Shown here one piece after another: positions 1-7,937 of a stretch of DNA of 64,000 bases (position 1 is its first letter; each line of letters starts with the position of its first letter). Source of the stretch: Nonomuraea helvata (GTDB taxonomy: Bacteria; Actinomycetota; Actinomycetes; Streptosporangiales; Streptosporangiaceae); assembly GCF_039535785.1 (NCBI RefSeq), contig NZ_BAAAXV010000012.1:682001-746000 (forward strand), read 5' to 3'. The notes below the pieces were generated by a model. That model ran no database searches. It saw only the letters and a list, made by a program, of their open reading frames with translations, and was not told where the DNA came from. Position numbers and translations under genes: made by a program.

Positions 1-168
1 CCCGCCATGGTGTGGAGCAACACCGCGGACTACCCTCAATTTCAGCAGAACGATGAGTCCAATTTCTGCATGGAAGTCCAAGGCGGATCGCTGGACGACT
101 TCGCCGCGATCGTCACTTGGGACTGCCATCACCAAGCCCACCAGGTTTGGCTCCGCTACAACGCCTGA
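1..168 (+). CDS. C-terminal end of a ricin-B-type lectin-domain protein (5' end outside window)
   Basis: The reading frame is open from base 1 to TGA at 166-168 and gives 55 residues. The end has the pattern of one ricin-type beta-trefoil repeat: NFCMEVQGGS, then a hydrophobic IVTWDC, then HQVWLRYNA, with the Cys pair and the QxW-like tryptophan typical of carbohydrate-binding trefoils. Such repeats usually form the C-terminal module of secreted glycosidases or proteases. The catalytic part would lie upstream, so the enzyme cannot be named. Codon use matches the neighbours. It could also already be a fragment, as the next 1 kb is decayed. Confidence 0.55.
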   Translation, partial: PAMVWSNTADYPQFQQNDESNFCMEVQGGSLDDFAAIVTWDCHHQAHQVWLRYNA

Positions 169-304
169 GCGGTCGTGTCCCGCATCGTTCACGGCGGTTC
201 CCGCGACCGCCGAACCGACCCGACCACCGGCTGAGAAGGACCTCGCGATCCCAGTCGCGAAATCCGTCGCGCCCGAGAGCGTCGATGCGGGCAAGTGAGG
301 CGAG

Positions 305-936
305 GTGCTGGGCAGTGGCCGGGAGAAGTCGTCCGACCGGGCGGTGACCACTGCGGGCGACGCCACCGGTTCTCATGTGCTGGCCAATGCCAGGGACGGG
401 TATCGGTGGCGGACGGCGGCCTCGCTGCCGGAACCGGGCTTCGGCACCGACCCATGGATCGGCAACGTCTGCGTGACGGCCTCCGGGGATCGGGCGGTGA
501 TCGTCTACGCGCCGCGTACCTCCACCAACAAGAGCGAGCCGGCCGAGCGGGGCGGGTTCACCGCGATCGTGGACCCCGGTGCTGCACTTGCACGCCAGGG
601 ATCCGCGGGTGCCGCCCGCCGATCAGAGCACTCCGCGGCAGGTGGCATGCCGGCGTATTCGCCGCACAGCCTGTTTCCGTTGAAGGCGCTGGACGGCGGC
701 GGGCAGGTCCCCGCGCAGATCATGATGGGAGTCGCGGTGCAGGAGCCCAACACCTGGCAAGCGGCCCGCTTCGCCGTCCCGGGGTGACCGCGAATCCGCT
801 GATCGACAACTACTTCGGCATCGACTACTACAACGACGAAGACGAAGGCGACGACTGGACGATCAACTGGGCCGAGGCCGACTGCGGTTACGGCATCATG
901 CAGATCACCTACGGCATGTGCCTGGCCGGTAAGCAG
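305..936 (+). pseudogene. Decayed fragment of a large secreted golvesin-C-terminal/RHS-like protein
   Basis: Two reading frames carry pieces of one protein. Frame 2 (about 305-785) reads DGYRWRTAAS, FGTDPWIGNVCVTASGDRA, then FPLKALDGGGQVPAQIMMG and FAVPG. Frame 1 continues from about 784 with VTANPLIDNYFGIDYY, INWAEADCGYGIMQITYGM and stops being protein-like near 930. I recall this order from large actinomycete secreted proteins annotated as golvesin C-terminal-like. Between the two frames lies at least one frameshift, a segment near 590-650 does not fit, and both ends are missing. The family name is from memory. Confidence 0.5.
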
Positions 937-1239
937 AAGCCCCCGCCTTCTGCTGTGGGTGCAGGCGCGCGAGGCGGTGGTGGTGGGGTCGGTACTGGAG
1001 GAACTGGCGCGGCAGCAAGCCGAAGCCTGCCAGCGGATCGAGGCAGCTCGCAGAGGTGCAGGCGCGGGGATCAACACATTCCTCGGCGTGCTGACCTCCG
1101 CCACCCTGGACGAACGGTGCACCGCCGCGGTCCCGGCGGTGCGCGTGGCGCTCCGCGCGTACCCTTTCCCGGCCAAACAGGGCGGCCGTGCCGCAAGCTG
1201 TAGCTCCATATTTCGCCTGCGACGAATCCGACCCTGTGG
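937..1239 (+). other. Unassigned remnant between decayed genes
   Basis: No complete gene is visible. Frame 2 reads a plausible helical stretch (QAREAVVVGSVLEELARQQ, then ACQRIEAARRGAGAGINTFL) to about 1190 but has no good start and its end runs into unrelated sequence. I do not recognise it. It is probably the tail of another broken gene. Confidence 0.25.
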
Positions 1240-2157
1240 TCAACGATCGCGCTGACGCTTACCCTGCCGGCCGACGCTGACAGTGCGCACCGAGATGCCC
1301 TCGTCGGCGGCGGCGATGCCGACACCGGCGCTGGTACCCATCACGCACCACTGGTCCGAGGCGTGTGCGGCCTGTATCAGGCCGCTCGGCGCCGGCGCCG
1401 TGGCGATGGTCTCGCCTTCGTGATCCAGCAGCGCCACCTCGAAATCGCTGACCAGCCACATGCGCTCGTCTCCGGCCGGCATGGCGTATGCGCCGTAGCC
1501 ATTACGCAAGTGCCGGGCCTTCTTCCGAGGAGTGAGCCACCCAACGCGGGAGTGGCGGCCCGCCCAGCGGGCGGTGACGAGAACTCCGCGAGCCGTGGCA
1601 TAGCCCGTCAGCTCGGTTTCGTCGGCACCACCGGAGTGCCACAGTCCCAGGAGTTCCAGATCCAGGCTGAAATGCGCCACGACGCCTCGTTTCCCGTCTG
1701 CCACCACCAGTCCGTGTTCGGTGGCGGTCAGTGTCGGGTCATCGCCGATGACGCGGGAGATCGGTGACTCGTCGGTTGCCGCGAGACCGGGTGCCGCGTC
1801 GCCGAGGTCATCCAGGAGCACTTCGTTCTCCCAGTTGCCCGGCTTCCCGACAGCCAGTCGGCAGACCCCGCCGGTAGGAGGAAGGATCGCCACTAATCGC
1901 CCTTCGCCAAGGCCGGCCAGCCGCAACACCTCGTCCTCGTGGGCCGCGACGGGCGAGACATCGCTGAGCCGGAACTCCTGGACCCGGTTGCCGGCCCAGA
2001 TCCGGTCGGCTGCTACGTCGACCGCCAGCGGGGTCTTCCAACCAAGGCCGTGCTGGGCCTTCGCCTCGCCGGACACCGCGAAATCGCGCAGGACCCGCAC
2101 GACCCTCGTCCTGTCACACGCGTGGACCACCAGCTCGCCATCGGTCCAGATTTCCAT
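1240..2157 (-). CDS. Hypothetical protein, probable beta-propeller-like
   Basis: This intact 305-residue frame has a good ribosome site (GGGAGG four bases before ATG on the minus strand). It has no signal peptide or membrane segment. The sequence alternates short hydrophobic strands with loops (ELVVHACDRTRVVRVL, LVVADGKRGVVAHFSLDLELLGLWHS, RMWLVSDFEVALLDHEGETIATA), as in WD40- or SMP30-like propellers, though no repeat signature is strong enough to name. It stands alone: the gene ahead of it (TetR fragment at 2360) is on the same strand but broken. Function unknown; that it is coding is well supported by codon bias and the start site. Confidence 0.7.
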   Translation of the reverse strand: MEIWTDGELVVHACDRTRVVRVLRDFAVSGEAKAQHGLGWKTPLAVDVAADRIWAGNRVQEFRLSDVSPVAAHEDEVLRLAGLGEGRLVAILPPTGGVCRLAVGKPGNWENEVLLDDLGDAAPGLAATDESPISRVIGDDPTLTATEHGLVVADGKRGVVAHFSLDLELLGLWHSGGADETELTGYATARGVLVTARWAGRHSRVGWLTPRKKARHLRNGYGAYAMPAGDERMWLVSDFEVALLDHEGETIATAPAPSGLIQAAHASDQWCVMGTSAGVGIAAADEGISVRTVSVGRQGKRQRDR

Positions 2158-2359
2158 GCCGCCTCCCGTGCCGACTTGATCGAGGAGGAGACCATATCGG
2201 AGGCATCAGACAGACAAGGCAGATTGCAGATCGGCCCTCAGCACCGCCGCCCCTGGCCCAGGGGGTCCAGAAACGGCTCTGGTCCGTAACCGATGGTGAT
2301 GGCAATGCTGAGCGCTCATCTGTCGAGCTCACTAGGACGAATGCAACCTCGCCACCTGA

Positions 2360-2563
2360 TCAAATCACTGGATGAGCAATACCCACACGTCTTCCGGCCG
2401 TGAGGCGATCGGCACCTGAACGCTGAACCAGGGTGCCCGGCACCAGTCCGACCTCCCGCGCCACTGCGGCGAGAGTCAGCTTTGCGGGGCCTACCCGGCC
2501 GATCACCGCGGCCGCTGCGCGCAAGATCTCCCTGTCGTCGATCCCTCGACGGAGCCCTGCCAT
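2360..2563 (-). pseudogene. Truncated TetR-family regulator (N-terminal DNA-binding part only)
   Basis: The frame starts at ATG 2563 (MAGLRRGIDDREILRAAAAV) and follows a TetR N-terminus through the helix-turn-helix (LTLAAVAREVGLVPGTLVQR). After residue 53 it leaves the family consensus and ends at 67 residues, so the ligand-binding and dimerisation domain is absent. The truncation lies near Tn3 transposase debris (2646). A product could not dimerise normally. Confidence 0.65.
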
Positions 2564-2645
2564 CGCTCCCCTTTCAGCACAGCATCCTGACCGGGAGAGG
2601 GCGGTCGGACGTAGCGCAGAGCAGTGCGTAGCTTCGGGAGTTTCA

Positions 2646-2837
2646 TGCCCCGAAGAGCAGGAGAAACTGATCAAGTTCAACACGCTGCCGGCCGACCTGG
2701 TCGTCTTCCACAACGCCCTCGACATCTCCGACGTGCGGCCGCTGGTCGCGGAGGGCTGGAACATCACCACCGACCAGCTCGGCCAGATCCCCCACCTGCG
2801 GGCCTCCATCGACACTGTCGTGCTGTCGGATCGCTGA
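2646..2837 (+). pseudogene. Tn3-family transposase, C-terminal fragment
   Basis: The frame reads EEQEKLIKFNTLPADLVVFHN, ALDISDVRPLVAEGWNITTDQ, then LGQIPHLRASIDTV and a stop. This is the C-terminal end of actinomycete Tn3 transposases, which carry a KFNxLxAxxVxFHNxLDI motif followed by 'EGW.IT.EQL..ISPYL'. The catalytic DDE core is absent. Related fragments occur at 13350 (same motif) and 38386 (N-terminal end). It marks an old transposon beside the truncated TetR gene. Confidence 0.7.
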
Positions 2838-2881
2838 CGACCGGCCTCCCGGAAAATTCTTCAAGGAAGTCCCGGGAGGGG

Positions 2882-2909
2882 TGTCGGATCGGGGCGGTGG
2901 TGTTCGTAG
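2882..2909 (+). promoter_or_regulatory. Putative ECF42-type sigma promoter, copy 1
   Basis: TGTCGG (2882-2887) is followed after 17 nt by CGTAG (2905-2909). The same boxes with the same spacing occur at 5327 and 17524. As I recall, promoters of the ECF42 sigma group have a TGTCGA-like -35 and a CGA/TC-like -10. The site lies 36 nt before the remnant reductase gene that leads into the YCII and sigma-factor genes, so autoregulation is likely. Confidence 0.65.
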
Positions 2910-2944
2910 CAGGGGTGAAGCGCCGAGGCGAAGGATGCGCGATC

Positions 2945-3370
2945 ATGAAGCTGACGAGACCAGGACGTTCATCACACAGACCGACCAGACGCGCGCACAT
3001 CCCATCGGCGTGGCCATGAACGAGGCCCTCAAGTACGTTGCCTCCACCACGCTCACCGCGCCGCGTTGGAAGGACACGACCGTTCTCCGCGGTGACCTCG
3101 CGGCGGCCATCGGTGAGCTGAAGGCCAAGCCCGGGGGCGAGCTGCAGGTGCACGGCAGTGGCATCCTGACCTGGTGGCTGCTGGAGAACGACCTGGTCGA
3201 CGAGATGATTCTGATCGTGATCCCGGTGCTCCTCGGCCAGGGCGCGAAGACTGTTCCCGGAGACCGGTCCGGATCTTGCGCTCTACCTGGTCGAGTCGCG
3301 GGTCGACTTGACGGACGTGACGATCCAGATCTACCGGCCTGCCGGGCGCCCGCGGTATGCAAGAGCCTGA
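2945..3370 (+). pseudogene. RibD-C/dihydrofolate-reductase-family protein, broken
   Basis: The start MKLT at 2945 matches the usual N-terminus of this family, but the next about 90 residues are missing. The frame then shifts to ALKYVASTTLTAPRW, TTVLRGDLAAAIGELKAKPG, GELQVHGSGILTWWLLENDL and VIPVLLGQGAK, and shifts back near 3255 to LFPETGPDLALYLVESRVDL with a YRPAGRPRYARA end. So there is one large deletion and two frame changes. It sits between an intact ECF42-type promoter and the YCII gene, a position where a reductase is common in such operons. The transcript would still reach the downstream genes. Confidence 0.7.
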
Positions 3371-3423
3371 AATCCCTACCAACCGAACCACGCTGTCTTG
3401 ACACCACAGGAGATGATCTTCAG

Positions 3424-3747
3424 ATGCAGTATCTGGTTTCCGTGATCGATGACAAGAGCAATCCCGGCAGCACGGACAGGCAGCCGGCCATCAGCGCGTT
3501 CAACGAACGACTGATCGCCGAGGGCTACTGGGTTTTCGCGGGCGGACTCGCGGACACCGACTCGGCCACGGTCATCGACAACCGGGGCGAGCAGGCGGTG
3601 TTCAGCGACGGGCCTTTCGTGGAGTCGAAGGAGTACCTCGCCGGCGTCTGGGTGTGGGAGGCCCCCGATCTGGATGTGGCGCTCAGGCTCGCCGCCGAGG
3701 CGTCGAAGGTGTGCGATCGGAAGATCGAGGTGCGACCGTTCCTGTGA
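3424..3747 (+). CDS. YCII/DGPF-domain protein
   Basis: This 107-residue protein covers a whole YCII (DGPF) domain: MQYLVSVIDDK, then AFNERLIAEGYWVFAGGLAD and the signature FSDGPFVESKEYLAGVWVWEA, ending RKIEVRPFL. The motif DGPF is at about residues 63-66. Such ferredoxin-like proteins are small dimeric cytoplasmic proteins of uncertain activity and are regular genomic partners and targets of ECF41/ECF42 sigma factors. Its last codon overlaps the GTG start of the sigma-factor gene (GTGA, 3744-3747), which implies translational coupling. Confidence 0.9.
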   Translation: MQYLVSVIDDKSNPGSTDRQPAISAFNERLIAEGYWVFAGGLADTDSATVIDNRGEQAVFSDGPFVESKEYLAGVWVWEAPDLDVALRLAAEASKVCDRKIEVRPFL

Positions 3748-4979
3748 GCGACGTTGAGGAGGCGATCACTCGGGCCCACCACGACGAGTGGGCGCGGGTG
3801 GTGGCCGCTCTGACCAGGCGTTTCGGCGACCTCGGCATCGCCGAAGAGGCGGCTGCCGAGGCGTTCGCGACCGCCGTGGAGCGGTGGCGGACCGACGGCC
3901 TGCCCCCCAATCCGGGGGCGTGGCTGACCACCACCGCCAACCGCAAGGCCATCGACCGGATCCGGCGCGAGAACAAACGCGACGACAAGCACAAGGAGGC
4001 TCAGATGCTGCACGACAATGCCCCACCCGAGCCGCTGGGCGTCATCGACGACGACCGGCTCCGGCTGATCTTCATCTGCTGTCACCCGGCGCTGGCCGTG
4101 GAAGCGCGCGTGGCGTTGACCCTGCGTATGGTCGGCGGTCTGACCGTGCCCGAGATCGCCCGTGCCTTCCTGGTGCAGGGGACCACCATGGAGCAGCGCA
4201 TCACCCGCGCGAAGGCCAAGATCAAGGCGGCGCGCATCCCCTATCGGATGCCGTCCGCCGACGATCTGCCGGCTCGTGTCTCCGGCGTCCTGGCCGTCCT
4301 CTACCTCGTCTACAACGAGGGCTACCTGGCCAGCGGCCCCGGCACCGATCCCGTACGACACGAGCTGACCACCGAGGCGATCCGGCTCACCCGCCTGATC
4401 CGCGCGCTCCTGCCGCAGGACGGAGAAGTGGCCGGCCTGCTGGCGCTGATGCTGCTCATCGAGGCCCGCCGCCCCGCCCGGGTCTCGGCCGGCGGCGAAC
4501 TGGTCCCCCTGGCCGAGCAGGACCGCGGCGCCTGGGACGCGGAACTGATCGCCGAAGGTCATCGGCTGGTGCGCGAGCGCCTGGCCGCTGCCGCTGCCGG
4601 GGTGGCTCCGGGTCGCTACCAGATCCTCGCCGCGATCAACGCTGTGCACACCTCCGCCCGCGACATCCGCGACACCGACTGGTCGCAGATCCTCGCCCTC
4701 TACGACCAGCTCGTCCGCCTCGACCCCTCGCCGATCATCGCCCTCAACCGGGCCATCGCCGTGGCCGAGCTCGACGGTCCGGAGGTGGCACTGGCCATCG
4801 TTGACCACCTCGCCGAGGCGTTGGCCGGCTATCACGCCTACCACGCCACCCGCGCCGACCTGCTGCGCCGGCTGGGCCGAAGTCAGCAGTCACGCGCGGC
4901 CTACGACCGGGCCATCGAGCTGGCCGGCAACACCGGCGAGACCGCCTACCTCACCCGCCGCCGCGACCAGCTGCAGTAG
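3744..4979 (+). CDS. ECF42-type RNA polymerase sigma factor with C-terminal helical extension
   Basis: The GTG at 3744 overlaps the YCII stop by four bases and gives 411 residues, about twice a minimal ECF sigma. Region 2 runs through LGIAEEAAAEAFATAVERW and PGAWLTTTANRKAIDRIRRE. Then come the CCHPAL motif and a region 4 helix-turn-helix (VGGLTVPEIARAFLVQ, ITRAKAKIKAARIPYRMP). Residues about 190-411 are the SnTR/tetratricopeptide-like extension typical of ECF42 (VLYLVYNEGYLASG, QILALYDQLVRLDPSPIIALN). No anti-sigma factor is adjacent. In this group the extension is thought to control activity. The product likely directs RNA polymerase to the three sites at 2882, 5327 and 17524. A hairpin at 5117 may end the transcript. 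Confidence 0.92.
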   Translation: MSDVEEAITRAHHDEWARVVAALTRRFGDLGIAEEAAAEAFATAVERWRTDGLPPNPGAWLTTTANRKAIDRIRRENKRDDKHKEAQMLHDNAPPEPLGVIDDDRLRLIFICCHPALAVEARVALTLRMVGGLTVPEIARAFLVQGTTMEQRITRAKAKIKAARIPYRMPSADDLPARVSGVLAVLYLVYNEGYLASGPGTDPVRHELTTEAIRLTRLIRALLPQDGEVAGLLALMLLIEARRPARVSAGGELVPLAEQDRGAWDAELIAEGHRLVRERLAAAAAGVAPGRYQILAAINAVHTSARDIRDTDWSQILALYDQLVRLDPSPIIALNRAIAVAELDGPEVALAIVDHLAEALAGYHAYHATRADLLRRLGRSQQSRAAYDRAIELAGNTGETAYLTRRRDQLQ

Positions 4980-5116
4980 CGCCCGTGTTTGCAGAGCACA
5001 CGTGACACAGCGATGAAAGGCGAGGCGGGACGCTGCGCTATTGACGTGTTCAGACGCCAACCCTGCTCGCCGAGCGACGGCGCAGGATTCGGGGGCACCG
5101 GGCTGCGGCGGCCGTA

Positions 5117-5149
5117 GAGTCGCGGCCTGTTGTCGACCGGCCGCGACTC
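5117..5149 (+). terminator. Hairpin terminator after the sigma-factor gene
   Basis: GAGTCGCGGCC (5117-5127) and GGCCGCGACTC (5139-5149) are perfect 11-bp inverted arms around an 11-nt loop. There is no U tract, which is usual for actinomycete terminators. It lies 138 nt past the sigma-factor stop. The remainder of 4980-5413 holds no convincing gene; it contains this hairpin and the promoter at 5327. Confidence 0.55.
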
Positions 5150-5326
5150 GCGCGGTACTGCTCGGCGGGCTGTTGGCCGGGGCTGTCGGTGCCGGCTTCC
5201 TCCTCTGCTACGGAGCGCCGCGACATCTCCAGCTGTCGCACGCGGCTGAGAAGCGTGCGTGGGTGCTTCCACACCACCGTGGTCGGTTCGCTGACGACGC
5301 GTGCCGGAAGATTTCGACGAAGGCGG

Positions 5327-5354
5327 TGTCGGATCAGGTCGGGGGCGTTCGTAG
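5327..5354 (+). promoter_or_regulatory. Putative ECF42-type sigma promoter, copy 2
   Basis: TGTCGG (5327-5332), 17 nt, CGTAG (5350-5354). After the -10 box the leader GGGGTGAGAGGCCGCCCA closely matches the leader of copy 3 (17552 onward). The site is 60 nt upstream of the MFS start codon. Confidence 0.65.
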
Positions 5355-5413
5355 TGGGGGTGAGAGGCCGCCCAGGAGAGGCGCTCCGACGGAACCGAGA
5401 AGGACGTTTCCTC

Positions 5414-6808
5414 ATGACTACCTTGACGGAGCCGAGCACCGTCACCACACGCCGCTCCAGCCGTCTGATGTGGGCGATCCTGGGGCTGGTGCTGCTCGCC
5501 GACGCCCTCGACGTCATCGATGCAACAGTTACGAACATCGCCGCCCCCACCATCGCCGGCGAACTCCACGGCGGGGAGAGTCTGATCAAGTGGTTGGGAC
5601 CGGCGTACATGCTCGCCATGGGTGTCCTGCTCGTGGTCGGCGGACGGCTGGGTGACAAGTTCGGCCAGCGCAGGATTTTCCTGATCGGCATGGGCGGGTT
5701 CACCCTGGCCTCGGCGGCCGCCGGGTTCTCACCCGACCAGGTCCTGCTCATCGCCGCCCGGATTGCTCAGGGCGCGTTCGGGGCTCTGCTCATCCCGCAA
5801 GGCATGGCGATCATGACTAAAGCATTCGACCGCGACATGCTCGCCAAGGCGTTCGGGCTGTTCGGCCCGGTTCTCGGTCTCTCCAGTGTCGGCGGCCCGG
5901 TTCTGGCCGGTTTCCTCATCAGCGCCGACCTGTTCGGTCTGTCCTGGCGCCCGATCTTCCTCATCAACATCATCCTTGGCGTCATCGGGCTGGTCATTGC
6001 CGTCAAGCTCCTGCCGCGTGACGACGACGCCGACCGGTCCACCGTCGTCGACGGCTGGGCCTCCGGCCTGCTTGGGGTTACCATGCTCGGGCTGCTGTAC
6101 GGCCTGATCGAGGGTTCGACCAACGGCTGGGGCGTCATCCCGGTCGTCTCGATCGTCGTCGGCGTCCTGTTCTTCGCTGCCTTCGCCTACCGTCAGCGCA
6201 CCGCGGCCCACCCGCTCATCACGCCCTCGCTCATGAAGAACCGGGGTTTCACTTCCGGATTGCTCGTGTGCCTGGTCGCCGTCGCCGCCGGCACCGGCCT
6301 GCTCTTCGTGCTGTCGCTGTTCCTGCAGGAGGGGCTGCACGTCGGCCCGAGGGACACCTCGCTCGGGCTGGTGCCGCTCACCCTGGGACTCGTCGCCGCC
6401 GGGTTCGCCGCCATGGGTGGCCTGGTCGCCAAGCTCGGTCGCGGGCTCGTCTTCATCGGCCTCACCGTCGACCTCGTCGGTTGCGGTTGGGTACTGGCCC
6501 TCGTCGCCTACTCCGGGACGAACGTCAGCCTCTGGGCGCTGGCCCCGGCGTTCTTCGTCATCGGCGTCGGCATCGGCCTCAGCTTCGCCACGATCCCCGT
6601 CGTCGCTCTCGGCGACGCGAAACCCGACGAAGCCGGCAGCGCCAGCGGCTCGTTCAGCTCGATCCAGCAACTCGCTTCAGCGATCGGCTCGGCCGCGGTC
6701 ACCTCGATCTTCTTCCAAGCCGGGACCTCCGGACTGGACCACGCGATAAAGTCACTCTCATCGTCGTTCTGGCGGTCACGGCCCTCAGCCTCCCGGTCGT
6801 CGCCCTGA
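5414..6808 (+). CDS. MFS drug exporter (DHA2, 14-TM type) with a C-terminal frameshift
   Basis: The ATG at 5414 begins MTTLTEPSTVTTRRSS before the first membrane helix (LMWAILGLVLLADALDVIDA). The protein has the DHA2 pattern, including motif A (GGRLGDKFGQRRIF) and motif C near QGAFGALLIPQG, and would export a drug or metabolite using the proton gradient. The last helix is in another frame: at about 6745-6750 the frame changes, and KVTLIVVLAVTALSLPVVAL then MPRNAPSEPRQ follows in frame 1 to 6843. As given, the 464-residue product lacks its last helix and ends in a basic tail. This is either a real frameshift or a base-call error. Promoter copy 2 suggests control by the ECF42-type sigma factor. 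Confidence 0.85.
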   Translation: MTTLTEPSTVTTRRSSRLMWAILGLVLLADALDVIDATVTNIAAPTIAGELHGGESLIKWLGPAYMLAMGVLLVVGGRLGDKFGQRRIFLIGMGGFTLASAAAGFSPDQVLLIAARIAQGAFGALLIPQGMAIMTKAFDRDMLAKAFGLFGPVLGLSSVGGPVLAGFLISADLFGLSWRPIFLINIILGVIGLVIAVKLLPRDDDADRSTVVDGWASGLLGVTMLGLLYGLIEGSTNGWGVIPVVSIVVGVLFFAAFAYRQRTAAHPLITPSLMKNRGFTSGLLVCLVAVAAGTGLLFVLSLFLQEGLHVGPRDTSLGLVPLTLGLVAAGFAAMGGLVAKLGRGLVFIGLTVDLVGCGWVLALVAYSGTNVSLWALAPAFFVIGVGIGLSFATIPVVALGDAKPDEAGSASGSFSSIQQLASAIGSAAVTSIFFQAGTSGLDHAIKSLSSSFWRSRPSASRSSP

Positions 6809-6862
6809 TGCCCCGCAACGCGCCGTCAGAACCCCGGCAGTGAGCAACCGGCCATCCTCGCC

Positions 6863-6908
6863 GCCTGGCTGACCAGCACCGCCAGCCGCAAAGCGATCGA
6901 CCGGATCC
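6863..6908 (+). pseudogene. 46-bp remnant of a second ECF42 sigma-factor gene
   Basis: This stretch matches 3918-3963 of the sigma gene at 41 of 46 bases and reads AWLTSTASRKAIDRIP against AWLTTTANRKAIDRIR. The flanks do not match. It lies just after the MFS gene, so a second sigma gene probably once followed the pump, or this is the scar of recombination between two copies. Confidence 0.6.
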
Positions 6909-7050
6909 CCATGGAAACCCCGCGCGCGTCTCGTACGGCACTTCCGAAACTTCGCCTCTGCGACTACATCTCCCATGCCGCCGCCGCACCGTGGGCGGCA
7001 ACCGCCGACAGGGCTCGACCGCTTCATTCCTGAGCGGAGGACCTGCGGCT

Positions 7051-7659
7051 TCAGGCGCCCGCCGATCCGCTGTAGTCGGTGACGGCATAAACCTGCAGGA
7101 GTCTCTCGACTCCGTGCAGGAAGGTCTCGCAGATCAGCACCGGGTCGAACAGGCAGCCAGCGGCCATGGCGCCGTCGCGCATCATCACGAAGTGGCGTGC
7201 GGCCGGCTCGGCGCCGGTCTGCTGGATCTTGGTCAGCAGTTCCGTGACGGTTTCCAGGAACCATTGGCGGTGGGCGTGCACGGCCTGGCGCACCGGGGAC
7301 TCGGGGTCGGGATACTCGGCGGCCGCGTTGAGGAAGGCGCATCCCCGGAAGCCGGGAGACTGGATGCTGTGGGCGATGGACGTACTGAGGGCCCGGATGG
7401 CGTCGGCGGCCGGTAGGCCGGCGGCCACGGCCTCCTCCGCCTGGCCCCGCATGGCCCGGTCGACCTCGTTCAGGTAGGCGAGGACAAGGTCTTCCTTGCT
7501 GGGGAAGTGCCGGTAGAGGGTGGCCCGCGTCGCCTGCGCCTCAGCGACGATGCGATCGATGCCGACGGCGTGGATGCCCTCCGCGTAGAAGAGCCGGGTG
7601 GCCGTGTCGAGCAGCCGGGACCGCGCTTCGGACGGCCGGCCTTCGGATTCACTGCGCAT
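7051..7659 (-). CDS. TetR/AcrR-family repressor
   Basis: The 202-residue protein has an N-terminal helix-turn-helix (LLDTATRLFYAEGIHAVGID, RIVAEAQATRATLYRHFPSK) and a helical ligand domain ending in ICETFLHGVERLLQVYAV. It is divergent from the membrane-protein gene at 7938. Two identical palindromes (AGAACGTTCT at 7678 and 7729) in the gap are its probable operators, so it likely represses both itself and the membrane protein. The inducer is unknown. Confidence 0.88.
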   Translation of the reverse strand: MRSESEGRPSEARSRLLDTATRLFYAEGIHAVGIDRIVAEAQATRATLYRHFPSKEDLVLAYLNEVDRAMRGQAEEAVAAGLPAADAIRALSTSIAHSIQSPGFRGCAFLNAAAEYPDPESPVRQAVHAHRQWFLETVTELLTKIQQTGAEPAARHFVMMRDGAMAAGCLFDPVLICETFLHGVERLLQVYAVTDYSGSAGA

Positions 7660-7677
7660 AGGACCACCCTAGTAGGT

Positions 7678-7738
7678 AGAACGTTCTGTCTTGACAGTTC
7701 GCACTGCAGATTGCAGGCTATGCGAGATAGAACGTTCT
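7678..7738. promoter_or_regulatory. Paired TetR operators
   Basis: The 17-mer TAGAACGTTCTGTCTTG occurs at 7677-7693 and exactly again at 7728-7744. Each contains the perfect palindrome AGAACGTTCT (7678-7687, 7729-7738), centres 51 bp apart. The first overlaps a -35-like TTGACA at 7691. They lie between the TetR gene and the divergent gene at 7938. Confidence 0.65.
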
Positions 7739-7937
7739 GTCTTGCGGGATCAGTGGCTTATCTGTCCGGCGTCCGCGGCACGGAGGACCTCGGACTTTCC
7801 GTCCTTCGTGAAGCCGGCCCGGATTCCCGCCGTGCATCTGCCGCGATCATGGCCGACAGCAGCGCACGTGCGCCGGGAGTGCCTTCCCGGAGCGAGCGAG
7901 GCGGTCTCCTCGTCGCTCAAACTCTGAAAGGATCATC

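Noticed and set aside
3525..4844. A 439-residue minus-strand frame opposite the sigma-factor gene
   Set aside because: The plus strand carries clear sigma motifs over the whole length; the other frame has no recognisable domain.
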